Below are positions 25,616 through 35,032 of a stretch of DNA of 64,000 nucleotides, piece after piece. The DNA is from Psychromicrobium xiongbiense (GTDB lineage Bacteria > Actinomycetota > Actinomycetes > Actinomycetales > Micrococcaceae). Where the stretch lies: the NCBI RefSeq assembly GCF_030271165.1, contig NZ_JASSZH010000017.1, forward strand, positions 1 through 64,000. The letters run 5' to 3'. Under the pieces are notes generated by a model. The model was not told where the DNA came from, ran no database searches, and saw only the letters and a list, made by a program, of their open reading frames with translations. Both the position numbers and the translations under genes were made by a program. Every line of letters starts with the position of its first letter. The first letter of the stretch is position 1.

Positions 25616-28600
25616 ATGTCCAGCGAATCTACCTTCGGACTCATGCAGATCGGCCTGGCTACCGCGGAAGACATCCGTGAGTGGTCGTACGGCGAGGTCA
25701 AGAAGCCCGAAACCATCAACTACCGCACCCTCAAGCCCGAGAAGGACGGCCTCTTCTGCGAGAAGATCTTCGGCCCGTCCCGGGACTGGGAGTGCTACTG
25801 CGGTAAGTACAAGCGCGTCCGCTTCAAGGGCATCATCTGTGAGCGTTGTGGCGTTGAAGTCACCCGTGCCAAGGTGCGTCGCGAGCGGATGGGCCACATT
25901 GAGCTGGCCGCACCCGTCACCCACATCTGGTACTTCAAGGGTGTGCCCTCCCGCCTGGGCTACCTGCTGGACCTGGCGCCGAAGGACCTTGAGAAGGTCA
26001 TCTACTTCGCCGCTTACATGATCACCAGCGTGGATGAGGAAGGCCGCCACGCGGACCTGCCGAATCTGCAGGCTGAGCACGATCTGGAGAAAAAGCAGCT
26101 CGTGGACACCCGCGACGCTGATATTGCCGCGATTGCCCGCGACCTCGAAGGTGAGCTGGTCAAGCTCGAGGGTGAGGGCGCCAAGGCTGCCGAGAAGAAG
26201 AAGGCCCGCGACTCCGCCGACCGTCAGATGGCCAACGTGCGTAAGCGCGCTGATGCCGACGTCGAGCGCCTGGAGCAGGTCTGGGACCGTTTCAAGAACC
26301 TCAAGGTCGCTGACCTGGAAGGTGACGAGGCGCTCTACCGCGAACTGCGTGACCGCTACGGTCTCTACTTCGAGGGCTCGATGGGCGCCGAGGCGATCAA
26401 GAAGCGCCTCGAGACCTTCGACATGGAGGCCGAGTCCGAGCTGCTGCGCGACATCATTCAGAACGGTAAGGGCCAGCGCAAGACGCGTGCCCTGAAGCGC
26501 CTGAAGGTTGTCAACGCGTTCCTGACCACCAACAACAGCCCGCTGGGCATGGTCCTGGACGCCGTCCCGGTCATCCCGCCGGAACTGCGCCCGATGGTTC
26601 AGCTCGACGGCGGCCGCTTCGCGACCTCCGACCTGAATGATCTCTACCGCCGTGTGATCAACCGCAACAACCGCCTCAAGCGCCTGCTTGATCTGGGTGC
26701 TCCGGAGATCATCGTCAACAACGAGAAGCGCATGCTTCAGGAAGCTGTTGACAGCCTCTTCGACAACGGCCGTCGTGGCCGTCCGGTCACCGGTCCAGGT
26801 AACCGTCCGCTGAAGTCGCTCAGTGACATGCTCAAGGGCAAGCAGGGTCGTTTCCGTCAGAACCTGCTCGGTAAGCGCGTTGACTACTCGGGCCGTTCGG
26901 TCATCGTTGTCGGCCCGCAGCTGAAGCTGCACCAGTGTGGTCTGCCCAAGCAGATGGCTCTGGAGCTCTTCAAGCCGTTCGTGATGAAGCGCCTGGTTGA
27001 CCTCAACCATGCACAGAACATCAAGAGCGCCAAGCGCATGGTCGAGCGTTACCGCCCGCAGGTCTGGGATGTGCTGGAAGAGATCATCACCGAACACCCG
27101 GTGCTGCTCAACCGTGCACCAACCCTGCACCGCCTTGGCATCCAGGCCTTCGAGCCCCAGCTGGTGGAGGGCAAAGCCATCCAGCTGCACCCGTTGGTCT
27201 GTGGCGCGTTCAACGCTGACTTCGACGGGGATCAGATGGCAGTTCACCTGCCGCTGAGCCCCGAGGCCCAGGCGGAGGCGCGCATCCTGATGCTCTCCTC
27301 GAACAACATCCTCAAGCCCTCGGATGGCCGTCCGGTCGCCCTGCCCTCGCAGGATATGATCATCGGTCTGTTCCACCTCACTACCAAGCGTGAAGGCGCT
27401 GTCGGTGAGGGGCGCGTGTTCGTCTCGCCTGCTGAGGCGATCATGGCTCACGATGCCGGTGTTCTGCACCTCAACGCGAAGGTCAAGATCCGTCTGGACA
27501 ACTTCGTGCCATACGCGGGATGGGAAGCTCCGGAAGGCTGGGAGCCCGGTCAGCCCACGATCGTGGAGACCTCGCTGGGTCAGGTGCTCTTCAACGACAC
27601 CCTGCCTGCCGACTACCCCTGGGTTGAGGCTGTTGCAGACAAGGGCCAGCTCTCCGCCATCGTGAACGATCTGGCTGAGCGTTACCCCAAAGTGGTTGTG
27701 GCCGCGACGCTGGACAACCTCAAGGATGCCGGTTTCTACTGGGCGACCCGTTCGGGCGTCACGGTGGCGATCTCCGACATCGAGGTTCCGGCCAGCAAGC
27801 CGGAGATCCTGGCTGGATACGAGGCCAAGGCCGCCAAGGTGCAGTCCCAGTTCGAGAAGGGTCTGATCGCTGATGACGAGCGTCGTCAGGAACTGATCGA
27901 CATCTGGAACCAGGCGACCAATGATGTGGCTGATGCGATGCGGAAGAGCTTCGCGCCGACCAACACCATCAACCGCATGGTCTCCTCCGGTGCTCGTGGT
28001 AACTGGATGCAGGTTCGTCAGATTGCCGGTATCCGTGGTCTGGTGGCCAACCCGAAGGGTGAGATCATCCCTCGCCCGATCAAGTCCTCCTACCGTGAGG
28101 GCCTGTCGGTGTTGGAGTACTTCATCGCGACCCACGGTGCCCGTAAGGGTCTGGCCGATACCGCTCTGCGTACCGCCAACTCGGGTTACCTGACCCGTCG
28201 TCTGGTGGATGTCTCGCAGGACGTCATCGTCCGTGAAGAGGACTGTGGCACCGAGCGTGGCCTGACTCTGCCGATCGCCGTCACGGATGCGACCGGCGAG
28301 ATCGTGCTGCACGAAGAGGTCGAGAACTCCGTCTACGCCCGGACGCTCGCCACCGAGGTGCGCGACGCCAAGGGCAAGGTGCTGGCCGAGGCCGGTGCCG
28401 ACGTCGGCGACGTGCTGATCGCGGAGCTCTTCGCGGCCGGCATCGAGGAGATCAAGGTCCGCTCCGTACTCACCTGTGAGTCCGCGGTGGGAACCTGTGC
28501 TCTGTGCTACGGCCGTTCGCTGGCTACGGGTAAGACCGTGGACATCGGCGAGGCTGTCGGCATCATCGCCGCGCAGTCGATCGGTGAGCCCGGTACTCAG

Positions 28601-29515
28601 CTGACCATGCGTACCTTCCACACCGGTGGTGCTGTGTCCGCCAGCCGTGGCGAGGACATCACCCAGGGTCTGCCCCGTATCCAGGAGCTCTTCGAGGCGC
28701 GTACCCCCAAGGGTGTTGCGCCGATCGCGGAGGCAGCTGGCAGGATCAGCATCGAGGAGACCGAGCGTCAGCTCCGCCTCGTGCTGACCCCGGACGACGG
28801 CAGCGAAGAGATCGCCTACCCGGTACTGCGCCGTGCGCGGTTGCTGGTGGCTGACGGTGAGCACGTCGAGGTCGGGCAGAAGCTCGTCGTCGGCGCGGTC
28901 GATCCGAAGCAGGTACTGCGTGTGCTCGGCCCGCGTGCCGCACAGAAGCACCTGGTGGAGGAAGTCCAGTCGGTGTACCGCAGCCAGGGTGTGGGCATTC
29001 ACGACAAGCACGTGGAGGTCATCGTCCGTCAGATGCTCCGTCGCGTGACCGTGATCGAGTCCGGCGATTCCGACCTGCTGCCCGGCGAGCTCGCCGAGCG
29101 CGGTCGCTTCGAGTCGGAGAACCGCCGCGTGGTGTCTGAGGGCAAGAAGCCGGCCTCTGGCCGTAACGAGCTCATGGGTATCACCAAGGCCTCACTGGCG
29201 ACCGAATCCTGGCTCTCCGCGGCCTCCTTCCAGGAGACCACCCGGGTACTCACCCAGGCGGCCATGGAAGGCAAGAGCGATCCGTTGCTCGGCCTGAAGG
29301 AGAACGTGATCATCGGCAAGCTGATCCCGGCCGGCACCGGTCTGCCGCGCTACACCGACATTACGGTGGAGCCGACGGAAGAGGCCAAGGCCAATCTGTT
29401 CACGGCGTCGAGCGCGTTCAGCGATTTCGATTACGCGGCAGTGGGCGGCGACCTGTCACCCGAGTTCCACGCCATCCCGCTGGATGACTACGATCTGGGC
29501 AGCGACTTCCGCTGA
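25616..29515 (+). CDS. rpoC: DNA-directed RNA polymerase subunit beta'
   Basis: This 1299-residue subunit carries the polymerase active site. The magnesium-binding motif is [16 protein letters not shown]. The N-terminal zinc ribbon is [20 protein letters not shown], and a second zinc site occurs at [17 protein letters not shown] 25616 follows GAGAGACAGGA and starts [13 protein letters not shown], the usual actinobacterial N-terminus; the longer in-frame extension is untranslated leader. It is co-oriented with rpoB and ends before a strong terminator at 29531. Confidence 0.98.
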   Translation: MSSESTFGLMQIGLATAEDIREWSYGEVKKPETINYRTLKPEKDGLFCEKIFGPSRDWECYCGKYKRVRFKGIICERCGVEVTRAKVRRERMGHIELAAPVTHIWYFKGVPSRLGYLLDLAPKDLEKVIYFAAYMITSVDEEGRHADLPNLQAEHDLEKKQLVDTRDADIAAIARDLEGELVKLEGEGAKAAEKKKARDSADRQMANVRKRADADVERLEQVWDRFKNLKVADLEGDEALYRELRDRYGLYFEGSMGAEAIKKRLETFDMEAESELLRDIIQNGKGQRKTRALKRLKVVNAFLTTNNSPLGMVLDAVPVIPPELRPMVQLDGGRFATSDLNDLYRRVINRNNRLKRLLDLGAPEIIVNNEKRMLQEAVDSLFDNGRRGRPVTGPGNRPLKSLSDMLKGKQGRFRQNLLGKRVDYSGRSVIVVGPQLKLHQCGLPKQMALELFKPFVMKRLVDLNHAQNIKSAKRMVERYRPQVWDVLEEIITEHPVLLNRAPTLHRLGIQAFEPQLVEGKAIQLHPLVCGAFNADFDGDQMAVHLPLSPEAQAEARILMLSSNNILKPSDGRPVALPSQDMIIGLFHLTTKREGAVGEGRVFVSPAEAIMAHDAGVLHLNAKVKIRLDNFVPYAGWEAPEGWEPGQPTIVETSLGQVLFNDTLPADYPWVEAVADKGQLSAIVNDLAERYPKVVVAATLDNLKDAGFYWATRSGVTVAISDIEVPASKPEILAGYEAKAAKVQSQFEKGLIADDERRQELIDIWNQATNDVADAMRKSFAPTNTINRMVSSGARGNWMQVRQIAGIRGLVANPKGEIIPRPIKSSYREGLSVLEYFIATHGARKGLADTALRTANSGYLTRRLVDVSQDVIVREEDCGTERGLTLPIAVTDATGEIVLHEEVENSVYARTLATEVRDAKGKVLAEAGADVGDVLIAELFAAGIEEIKVRSVLTCESAVGTCALCYGRSLATGKTVDIGEAVGIIAAQSIGEPGTQLTMRTFHTGGAVSASRGEDITQGLPRIQELFEARTPKGVAPIAEAAGRISIEETERQLRLVLTPDDGSEEIAYPVLRRARLLVADGEHVEVGQKLVVGAVDPKQVLRVLGPRAAQKHLVEEVQSVYRSQGVGIHDKHVEVIVRQMLRRVTVIESGDSDLLPGELAERGRFESENRRVVSEGKKPASGRNELMGITKASLATESWLSAASFQETTRVLTQAAMEGKSDPLLGLKENVIIGKLIPAGTGLPRYTDITVEPTEEAKANLFTASSAFSDFDYAAVGGDLSPEFHAIPLDDYDLGSDFR

Positions 29516-29530
29516 CGATTGACGTACTGA

Positions 29531-29573
29531 CGCCAGAGGCGCTCTCCTTTCCTGGAGGGCGCCTCTGGCGTTT
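29531..29573 (+). terminator. rho-independent-type terminator after rpoC
   Basis: Arms 29531-29547 and 29554-29570 form a 17-bp stem with one mismatch, followed by TTT. It lies 15 nt after the rpoC stop codon and closes the rpoBC transcription unit. Confidence 0.85.
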
Positions 29574-29728
29574 AACCGGCCGTGTGTCGGTGCTCAGTGT
29601 CCAGTTGCGCACTGACCGAGATGATGTCGTGATCCAGTGGCCCTCGTCACCTTCGATTGTTTCTCCGTATGATTGTGCAAAGCCTGTTGAGTGTGTCTGA
29701 TCGAGCCCAGAAGGAACGGAGAGTTGCC

Positions 29729-30994
29729 GTGAGTCAGGAATTCCCACCGCCCCCGAACCCCGGCGCTGCACCAGTTCCGCCTCGCCCGGGGTATTCGCCG
29801 TCCGGGCCGCGCGGTGGTGGATTTCAGGCCCCGGCCGGATACCCACCTCCCTCACAGCAGCCTCCGGTCTCCCCAGCGCCCGCCTATGCTCCTTACGCTT
29901 CACAGGGCTATCCGCAGCAGGTTCCGCCGCAGCAGGTTCCGCCGCAGCAGCGCAAGAGCCGCAAGGGGTTGCTGATCGGGTTGGGTAGTGGTGTGCTGGC
30001 GCTGATCCTGATCGTGGTTGGATGTGGACTCTGGTATGCGAACGCCAGCTCCAGTCATGCCCCCGAGAACCAGGTCAAAGCATTTCTGGACAAGTTGGTT
30101 GCCGGCCAGGTGGAAGAGGCCCTGGCGCTGAGCTCCACTGACCTGACCGATGCGGACAAAACACTGATCAATAACAAGGTCTACGGTTCGCTCAGCAACC
30201 GGGTGTCCTCCTACACGCTCGGAAAGACGACGGTCTCCAATGGCAAGGCCACGGTCCCGGCCACGCTGTCGACGGGCTCGTCAGACATCCCCGTCGACTT
30301 CACGCTGCATGCCTCAGGTAAGGATATTGTGGTGGACACCTGGACCCTGGAACCGGTGGCCCTGCCCAGCCTGACGGTGAACTTCACTGCCCCAGCCAGC
30401 ATCGCGCCGACTGTTGCCGGGGTCGCCATCAAGCCTCAGGTGGTGGCCGCGGCCGGAGCAGTTCCTGCCTCGCTGAAAAGCATCACTCTGAAGGCGCTGC
30501 CGGGGACCTACCCGGTCAAGGTCGCCACCCAGGACGCAGCCTTCACCGTTGCCGACGTCTCCGTGACGGTGGATTCCTTCGCCGGGAAAGGGCCTGCAAC
30601 CGCCACGCTGAAGGCTGTGCTGACCGATGCCGGGAAGAAGGCCATCACTGACGCCGTCGGGGCGTATGAGGACGGCTGCGCTGCCAAGGGCAGCCTGGTG
30701 CTGACCGGCTGCCCGTTTTCCGGCAACACCACGGACCCAATCCTCAAATACACCATCAGCGACGCAAAGTGGGTGATCAACTCCCGGCCCACCGTGCAGG
30801 TGGCGGAGTGGACCAACTCCGGCGGTTGGCTGGTGCTGAGCACCACCTCCGGCTCAGCCAGTTGGAGTGCCAAGCTGGACAGTGCCACTCAGACCGGCAC
30901 CGGTTCCCTGGATAACCGAAGCTTCATGGTCTTCGGCAAGGTCACCGAGATCAAGGATGGTAAAGCCAACTTCACCCCGGATGTGACGGGCTGA
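29729..30994 (+). CDS. membrane protein with proline/glutamine-rich N-terminus, function unknown
   Basis: The 421-residue product starts with a cytoplasmic region of about 75 residues rich in Pro, Gln and Gly, including a duplicated QQVPP unit. One membrane span follows (LIGLGSGVLALILIVVGCGL), then a large external part. The first external segment (ENQVKAFLDKLVAGQVEEAL) resembles NTF2-like or DUF4878-type domains found in actinobacterial envelope proteins. GTG 29729 is preferred over the upstream ATG because GGAACGGAGAG precedes it. It lies alone between rpoC and the phosphonate module. I do not recognise a specific function. Confidence 0.75.
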   Translation: MSQEFPPPPNPGAAPVPPRPGYSPSGPRGGGFQAPAGYPPPSQQPPVSPAPAYAPYASQGYPQQVPPQQVPPQQRKSRKGLLIGLGSGVLALILIVVGCGLWYANASSSHAPENQVKAFLDKLVAGQVEEALALSSTDLTDADKTLINNKVYGSLSNRVSSYTLGKTTVSNGKATVPATLSTGSSDIPVDFTLHASGKDIVVDTWTLEPVALPSLTVNFTAPASIAPTVAGVAIKPQVVAAAGAVPASLKSITLKALPGTYPVKVATQDAAFTVADVSVTVDSFAGKGPATATLKAVLTDAGKKAITDAVGAYEDGCAAKGSLVLTGCPFSGNTTDPILKYTISDAKWVINSRPTVQVAEWTNSGGWLVLSTTSGSASWSAKLDSATQTGTGSLDNRSFMVFGKVTEIKDGKANFTPDVTG

Positions 30995-31004
30995 GGAGCC
31001 TGAC

Positions 31005-31676
31005 TCAGCCAAAGAGCGGCAGTCCGGGCAGCTCCGCCGCGCTGGCCAGCACATAATCAGGGCCGATGCCGGCAAAGTCCTCGGCGCTCAGTCCTCCGGT
31101 GAGTACGCCCACGGATCGGACGCCCGCCCGCTGCGCGGAGAGCACATCCACCAGGGTGTCTCCGCTGGAGATGACCTGCTTGACGTCCTGCACACCCGTG
31201 GCTTCCATTGCGTGGTGGATCAGGTAGGGCGCGGGCCGGCCTGCGCTGACCTCGTCGCTGGTCACCGCGGCATCGAACTGCTCACCCTGCTTCCAGCCCA
31301 GGGAGGCCAGCAGCGGCCAGGCGACCGCCTGATCAAAGCCGGTGGTCAGTGCGATCGCCACCCCTCTCCCGCGAAGCGTGCGCAGAGCCGCCTCGACTCC
31401 GGGAAGACTCACCGGGGGTTGCTCGCGGTAGAACCGTGCCAACAGGGTGCGGAAGCGATCAAAGGCTGCCAACACTGACTGCTCGGTCGCTTCCACGCCA
31501 CCCAGCGGCATAAGCGCACGGATGGCGCTGACCTTATCAGTGCCCATCCACCGCTGGAGGTCGGTCTGCGCCACGGTGGCCCCGGCCTGCTCAACGGCTT
31601 CGCGCAGAGCGCGATAGACCAGTCCGTGGTCATTGATCGTGGTCCCGGCCATATCGAAGACGGCGAGCTGAATCAT
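31005..31676 (-). CDS. phosphonatase-like HAD hydrolase (PhnX-like)
   Basis: This 223-residue HAD-superfamily protein has the motif FDMAGTT at residues 7-13. The second Asp of the usual DxD is replaced by Ala, as in phosphonoacetaldehyde hydrolase. Lys48 in MGTDK aligns with the Schiff-base lysine of PhnX. This implies cleavage of the C-P bond of a phosphono-aldehyde to give phosphate. It matches the described family of phosphonatase-like proteins that travels with a particular FAD oxidoreductase, present here 0.9 kb away. It overlaps the upstream GntR gene by 4 bp, so they are co-translated. The exact substrate is inferred; phosphonoacetaldehyde or a hydroxylated form is likely. Confidence 0.82.
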   Translation of the reverse strand: MIQLAVFDMAGTTINDHGLVYRALREAVEQAGATVAQTDLQRWMGTDKVSAIRALMPLGGVEATEQSVLAAFDRFRTLLARFYREQPPVSLPGVEAALRTLRGRGVAIALTTGFDQAVAWPLLASLGWKQGEQFDAAVTSDEVSAGRPAPYLIHHAMEATGVQDVKQVISSGDTLVDVLSAQRAGVRSVGVLTGGLSAEDFAGIGPDYVLASAAELPGLPLFG

Positions 31677-32431
31677 GATTCTCCTCCGGGGTGAGTGTCG
31701 ATGCGGGCCAGTGGCGTCCGGTTGGGCAGCGTGTTGTCGATGGTGAAGCTGGCCAGCTCGGGCCGGTACTTGTCCTCGCCGTACTCCAGCCGCACCCCCG
31801 CATCGTTGAAACTGATCCGGCGCTCCCGCAACAGGGGAGCGCCCTGCTCCACGGTGAGGTGTTCGGCATCGAAGGCGTCCGCAGCCACCGCATCGATGAA
31901 GTGACGCGCGCTGCTGAGCACCACGCCGTGATCCTGAAGATAGCGGTAGGTCGAACCGGAGTCAGTGTCGAAGGAGAACAGCAGGCTTCCTACCTCGGCC
32001 AGATAGTGGGAGTGCTCCAGCATGGCTGGTTCGCCGTCGAGCAGGCGCAGGCGACGGATCGAGACGACCGGATCCGTTGGCGCGATGTCGAGCTGTTCGG
32101 CAACATAGTCTCCTGCCGGGTGACGAGAGATTTCCAGGGTCTGCTGCCCGGGCGCCCGTCCGATGTTTTCCGTCCACTGGGTAAAGGACATGAAAGTGGC
32201 GAAGGACTGTGACGGCACCGGCCCCCTTACCAGAGGGGACCGGCCCCGGCCTCCAGTGATCATGCCATTCTGACGCAAGGTGGCGAGGGCTTGCCGGACG
32301 GGCCCCCGTGAGACGGAAAACTCGTCACATAACTGAGCTTCGGAGGGGACATGGCAGCCTTCTGGCCAGGCTCCGGAGCGTATTCGGTCACGGAATTCGT
32401 TGCTGAGCCGCTCGTGCAGAGGAACAGACAT
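31673..32431 (-). CDS. GntR-family regulator with UTRA domain
   Basis: This 252-residue regulator has an N-terminal winged helix (residues about 8-70, VPSEAQLCDEFSVSRGPVRQ, then ALATLRQNGMI). Its C-terminal UTRA ligand domain contains VVSIRRLRLLDGEPAMLEHS. Phosphonate-linked genes are often controlled by such HutC-subfamily proteins. The gene is the first of the operon with the HAD hydrolase and is divergent from the FAD oxidoreductase. A candidate operator at 32471-32482 overlaps its own promoter region, implying autoregulation. The likely effector is an aminophosphonate or its aldehyde (inference). Confidence 0.88.
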   Translation of the reverse strand: MSVPLHERLSNEFRDRIRSGAWPEGCHVPSEAQLCDEFSVSRGPVRQALATLRQNGMITGGRGRSPLVRGPVPSQSFATFMSFTQWTENIGRAPGQQTLEISRHPAGDYVAEQLDIAPTDPVVSIRRLRLLDGEPAMLEHSHYLAEVGSLLFSFDTDSGSTYRYLQDHGVVLSSARHFIDAVAADAFDAEHLTVEQGAPLLRERRISFNDAGVRLEYGEDKYRPELASFTIDNTLPNRTPLARIDTHPGGES

Positions 32432-32470
32432 GGCTTCACTCCATCACACGGATATGAACAATCGGCAAAC

Positions 32471-32482
32471 TTGTCTATACAA
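32471..32482. promoter_or_regulatory. GntR/HutC-type operator TTGTCTATACAA
   Basis: TTGT and ACAA form a dyad around CTAT in the 100-nt divergent intergenic region, resembling known HutC-subfamily sites. It lies in the -35 area for the GntR gene and upstream of the FAD oxidoreductase promoter. Confidence 0.55.
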
Positions 32483-32495
32483 GGCCTCGTTCGGC

Positions 32496-32525
32496 TTGAA
32501 TCTGCCGCTCGGCGACCGGCATTCT
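32496..32525 (+). promoter_or_regulatory. promoter of the FAD oxidoreductase gene (leaderless)
   Basis: TTGAAT (32496-32501) and CATTCT (32520-32525) are spaced 18 nt, and the ATG is 6 nt after the -10. This spacing predicts a leaderless transcript. Confidence 0.5.
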
Positions 32526-32531
32526 GAAGCT

Positions 32532-33719
32532 ATGGTTCTCCCCTCCAGCCTGCCTGCCTCCTCAGCGTCATCGGGCGACCCCCTGAGCACCCTCCTGGCC
32601 GAGGTTGACCTGCTGGTGGTCGGTGCTGGCATCGTCGGCCTGGCTCATGCCTTTGAAGCACACCATCGAGGGTTGCGGGTGGCCGTCGTCGATCGTGACT
32701 ACCGGCCTACGGGCGCGTCGATTCGAAACTTCGGGCACTGCTGCATCACGGCTCAGAGCGGCGAACTGCTGGAACTGGCGATGGCGGGTCGAAGTTCCTG
32801 GTTGGCGGCCAGCGCAGCCGCCGGGTTCTTCTCGGCGGAGTCCGGAGCGCTTGCTGTGGCGCGCAGCCGCATCGAGCTGCAGGTGCTGGAGGAGTTGAGC
32901 ACCGCGCGCGATGCCGGCCAGGTCCAGTTGCGTACTGCAGCCGAGGTCCGTGAGGCGCTCAGTGGCGGGCAGGCGGAGATCCTCGGTGGTGCCTGGCTGC
33001 GCGACGATCTACGAGTGGATCCGCGTGAGGCAGCACCGTCCCTGGCGGCCTGGTTGGCGGGGGAGGGAGTGCAGTTCTTCTGGAATACCTCATACCTACC
33101 GACCGCCATGTCGGGTGATTCCCTCCGGGTCCAGACCAGCAGGGGTGCCATCCGTGCCGAACAGACGATCGTTTGTGCGGGGCATGATCTGGATCAGCTG
33201 TACCCCTTGCTGGCGGCCGATCACGAGATCCGCCGCTGCGCCCTGCAGATGGCCAGGGTTCAGGTTCCTGCGGGGCTGCGGGTTCACCCGGCGGTACTCA
33301 GTGGAACCTCCATGCTGCGCTACCCGGCTTTTACCGAGCAGCCTGCGGCCGCCCGGTTGCGCGCCGAGATCGCCGCCCTGGACCCCGCGGTGGTGGAGAT
33401 CGATGCGAATATCATGTTCACCCAGCGACCCGATGGCACGCTGCTGGTGGGGGACTCCCATCTGATGGATCTCGCTCAGGAGCCCTTCCTTTCGGAGGAC
33501 ACGTCGAGGGTGTTGCTGGACCGGGTGGCGAGGCTGCTCGGTGGCATCCCGTTCCGGGTTCTGGAACGCTGGCAGGGTATCTATGCGGCGAGTCCGCAGC
33601 ACCCCTATCTGGTCGCAGCCCTGGATGAGCGCAGGACGGCGGTCAGCGTGACGAGCGGCGTCGGTATGACCATCTCCTTCGGTCTGGCCCGGAAGGTCCT
33701 GCGGGGGCTGGGCATCTGA
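32532..33719 (+). CDS. FAD-dependent oxidoreductase linked to phosphonate catabolism
   Basis: This 395-residue DAO-type flavoenzyme has the dinucleotide-binding motif VVGAGIVGLAHAFEAHHRGL (about residues 29-48) and the family-specific GASIRNFGHC. It resembles the FAD oxidoreductases that recur beside phosphonatase-like hydrolases (TIGR03364 next to TIGR03351, from memory). These are proposed or shown to oxidise aminophosphonates such as 2-aminoethylphosphonate derivatives to the aldehyde. Divergent gntR-HAD genes here match that arrangement. ATG 32532 is used because a -10 ends 6 nt before it. No PhnW transaminase or phosphonate transporter is encoded nearby. The substrate is inferred. Confidence 0.8.
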   Translation: MVLPSSLPASSASSGDPLSTLLAEVDLLVVGAGIVGLAHAFEAHHRGLRVAVVDRDYRPTGASIRNFGHCCITAQSGELLELAMAGRSSWLAASAAAGFFSAESGALAVARSRIELQVLEELSTARDAGQVQLRTAAEVREALSGGQAEILGGAWLRDDLRVDPREAAPSLAAWLAGEGVQFFWNTSYLPTAMSGDSLRVQTSRGAIRAEQTIVCAGHDLDQLYPLLAADHEIRRCALQMARVQVPAGLRVHPAVLSGTSMLRYPAFTEQPAAARLRAEIAALDPAVVEIDANIMFTQRPDGTLLVGDSHLMDLAQEPFLSEDTSRVLLDRVARLLGGIPFRVLERWQGIYAASPQHPYLVAALDERRTAVSVTSGVGMTISFGLARKVLRGLGI

Positions 33720-34063
33720 AGGGGTCGGGAGCAGCGGGGCCAGCCGTGCGTATGGCGCCAGCGGCATAAAGGATCCGATCCGTGTGGTAATCTGGACGTA
33801 ATTGTTTGATGGCAGAGGATCCCGTTCCGCGTTGCACGCAGCTTGTGCAACAAATGCCACCTTTTTGCATGCCTAGGGACTTTGGACTTCCCTCGTTTGC
33901 CCTCATCAGCCCAGCGCGGTTGATGTCGTGGTGAATGTGAACCGAAATGGGCTGCAGGACGAGTAAACACTGCTTCTCCCCAGCCTCAGAGCTTTTGAGC
34001 GGGGTGTGGGGCAGAACGACGAGACCCGGGCGCTTCGGGTCACGGAAAGACGGAGAAGTATCA
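33720..34063 (+). other. 344-nt leader region before rpsL
   Basis: There is no coding sequence in this stretch. It contains small hairpins, TTGCAC/GTGCAA (33832-33850) and GACCCG/CGGGTC (34022-34040). I could not identify a -35/-10 pair I would stand behind, although the str operon promoter must lie here or upstream. Confidence 0.5.
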
Positions 34064-34438
34064 GTGCCAACTATTAATCAGCTGGTCCGGAAGGGCCGCT
34101 CGCCCAAGGTCGCCAAGACCAAGGCTCCCGCGTTGAAGAGCAATCCGATGCGCCGTGGGGTGTGCACCCGTGTGTACACCACCACCCCGAAGAAGCCGAA
34201 CTCGGCTCTGCGTAAGGTCGCCCGTGTGCGTATCGCCGGCGGTATCGAGGTCACCGCGTACATCCCCGGTGTGGGCCACAACCTGCAGGAACACTCCATC
34301 GTGCTGGTGCGCGGTGGTCGTGTGAAGGATCTCCCCGGCGTTCGCTACAAGATCGTCCGCGGCGCTCTTGACACCCAGGGTGTGAAGAACCGCAAGCAGG
34401 CTCGCAGCAAGTACGGCGCGAAGATGGAGAAGAAGTAA
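34064..34438 (+). CDS. rpsL: 30S ribosomal protein S12
   Basis: This 124-residue protein sits in the decoding centre of the 30S subunit. It starts [15 protein letters not shown] and contains [19 protein letters not shown] and [13 protein letters not shown]. The two lysines where streptomycin resistance commonly arises (positions of about 43 and 88) are the sensitive type. GTG 34064 gives the standard length; the frame extends upstream without support. It is the first gene of the str operon, one nucleotide before rpsG. Confidence 0.98.
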   Translation: MPTINQLVRKGRSPKVAKTKAPALKSNPMRRGVCTRVYTTTPKKPNSALRKVARVRIAGGIEVTAYIPGVGHNLQEHSIVLVRGGRVKDLPGVRYKIVRGALDTQGVKNRKQARSKYGAKMEKK

Positions 34439-34439
34439 C

Positions 34440-34910
34440 ATGCCCCGCAAAGGTCCGGCCCCGAAGCGGCCGCTCGTCGTTGATCCGGTTTACGGGTCCC
34501 CGCTGGTCACCCAGCTGATCAACAAGATCCTGCTCGATGGCAAGAAGTCCACGGCTGAACGCATTGTCTACGGCGCACTGGAAGGTGCCCGCGAGAAGAG
34601 CGGTGGCGATCCTGTGGCTGCGCTCAAGAAGGCCATGGATAACATCAAGCCGAGCCTCGAGGTGAAGTCCCGCCGCGTCGGTGGCGCCACCTACCAGGTG
34701 CCGGTTGAGGTCAAGCCCGGTCGCGCCACGGCGCTCGCTCTGCGCTGGCTCGTCGGCTACTCGAAGGCCCGCCGCGAGAAGACCATGACCGAGCGTCTGC
34801 GCAATGAGATCCTGGATGCCTCCAACGGTCTCGGTGCCGCGGTGAAGCGCCGCGAAGACACGCACAAGATGGCCGAAGCCAACCGCGCCTTCGCACACTA
34901 CCGCTGGTAG
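34440..34910 (+). CDS. rpsG: 30S ribosomal protein S7
   Basis: This 156-residue protein nucleates assembly of the 30S head. [20 protein letters not shown] is the typical actinobacterial N-terminus, and the frame ends NRAFAHYRW. The ATG lies one nucleotide after the rpsL stop, and the ribosome-binding site is within the rpsL 3' end. fusA follows after 122 nt that contain a stable hairpin. Confidence 0.98.
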   Translation: MPRKGPAPKRPLVVDPVYGSPLVTQLINKILLDGKKSTAERIVYGALEGAREKSGGDPVAALKKAMDNIKPSLEVKSRRVGGATYQVPVEVKPGRATALALRWLVGYSKARREKTMTERLRNEILDASNGLGAAVKRREDTHKMAEANRAFAHYRW

Positions 34911-34929
34911 TCCATCTCGATTGGTGGGA

Positions 34930-34958
34930 CCGACTCGTCTCCTGAGGGAACGAGTCGG
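34930..34958 (+). promoter_or_regulatory. hairpin between rpsG and fusA
   Basis: CCGACTCGT (34930-34938) and ACGAGTCGG (34950-34958) are perfect 9-bp arms with an 11-nt loop and no U-tract. This may be an attenuator, an mRNA processing site or an autoregulatory S7 site; I infer only structure. Confidence 0.5.
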
Positions 34959-35032
34959 CTCCGGCAATCGGTCTCCGGCCAACAGCCGGAAGGCCTTCCC
35001 CACAGCTCAACACCTTGAATTAGGGAGACACC

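Noticed and set aside
25181-29011. 1276-codon minus-strand frame opposite rpoC
   Set aside because: It is a very long antisense frame due to high GC and codon bias in rpoC; histidine/valine/leucine-rich composition is typical of such shadows.
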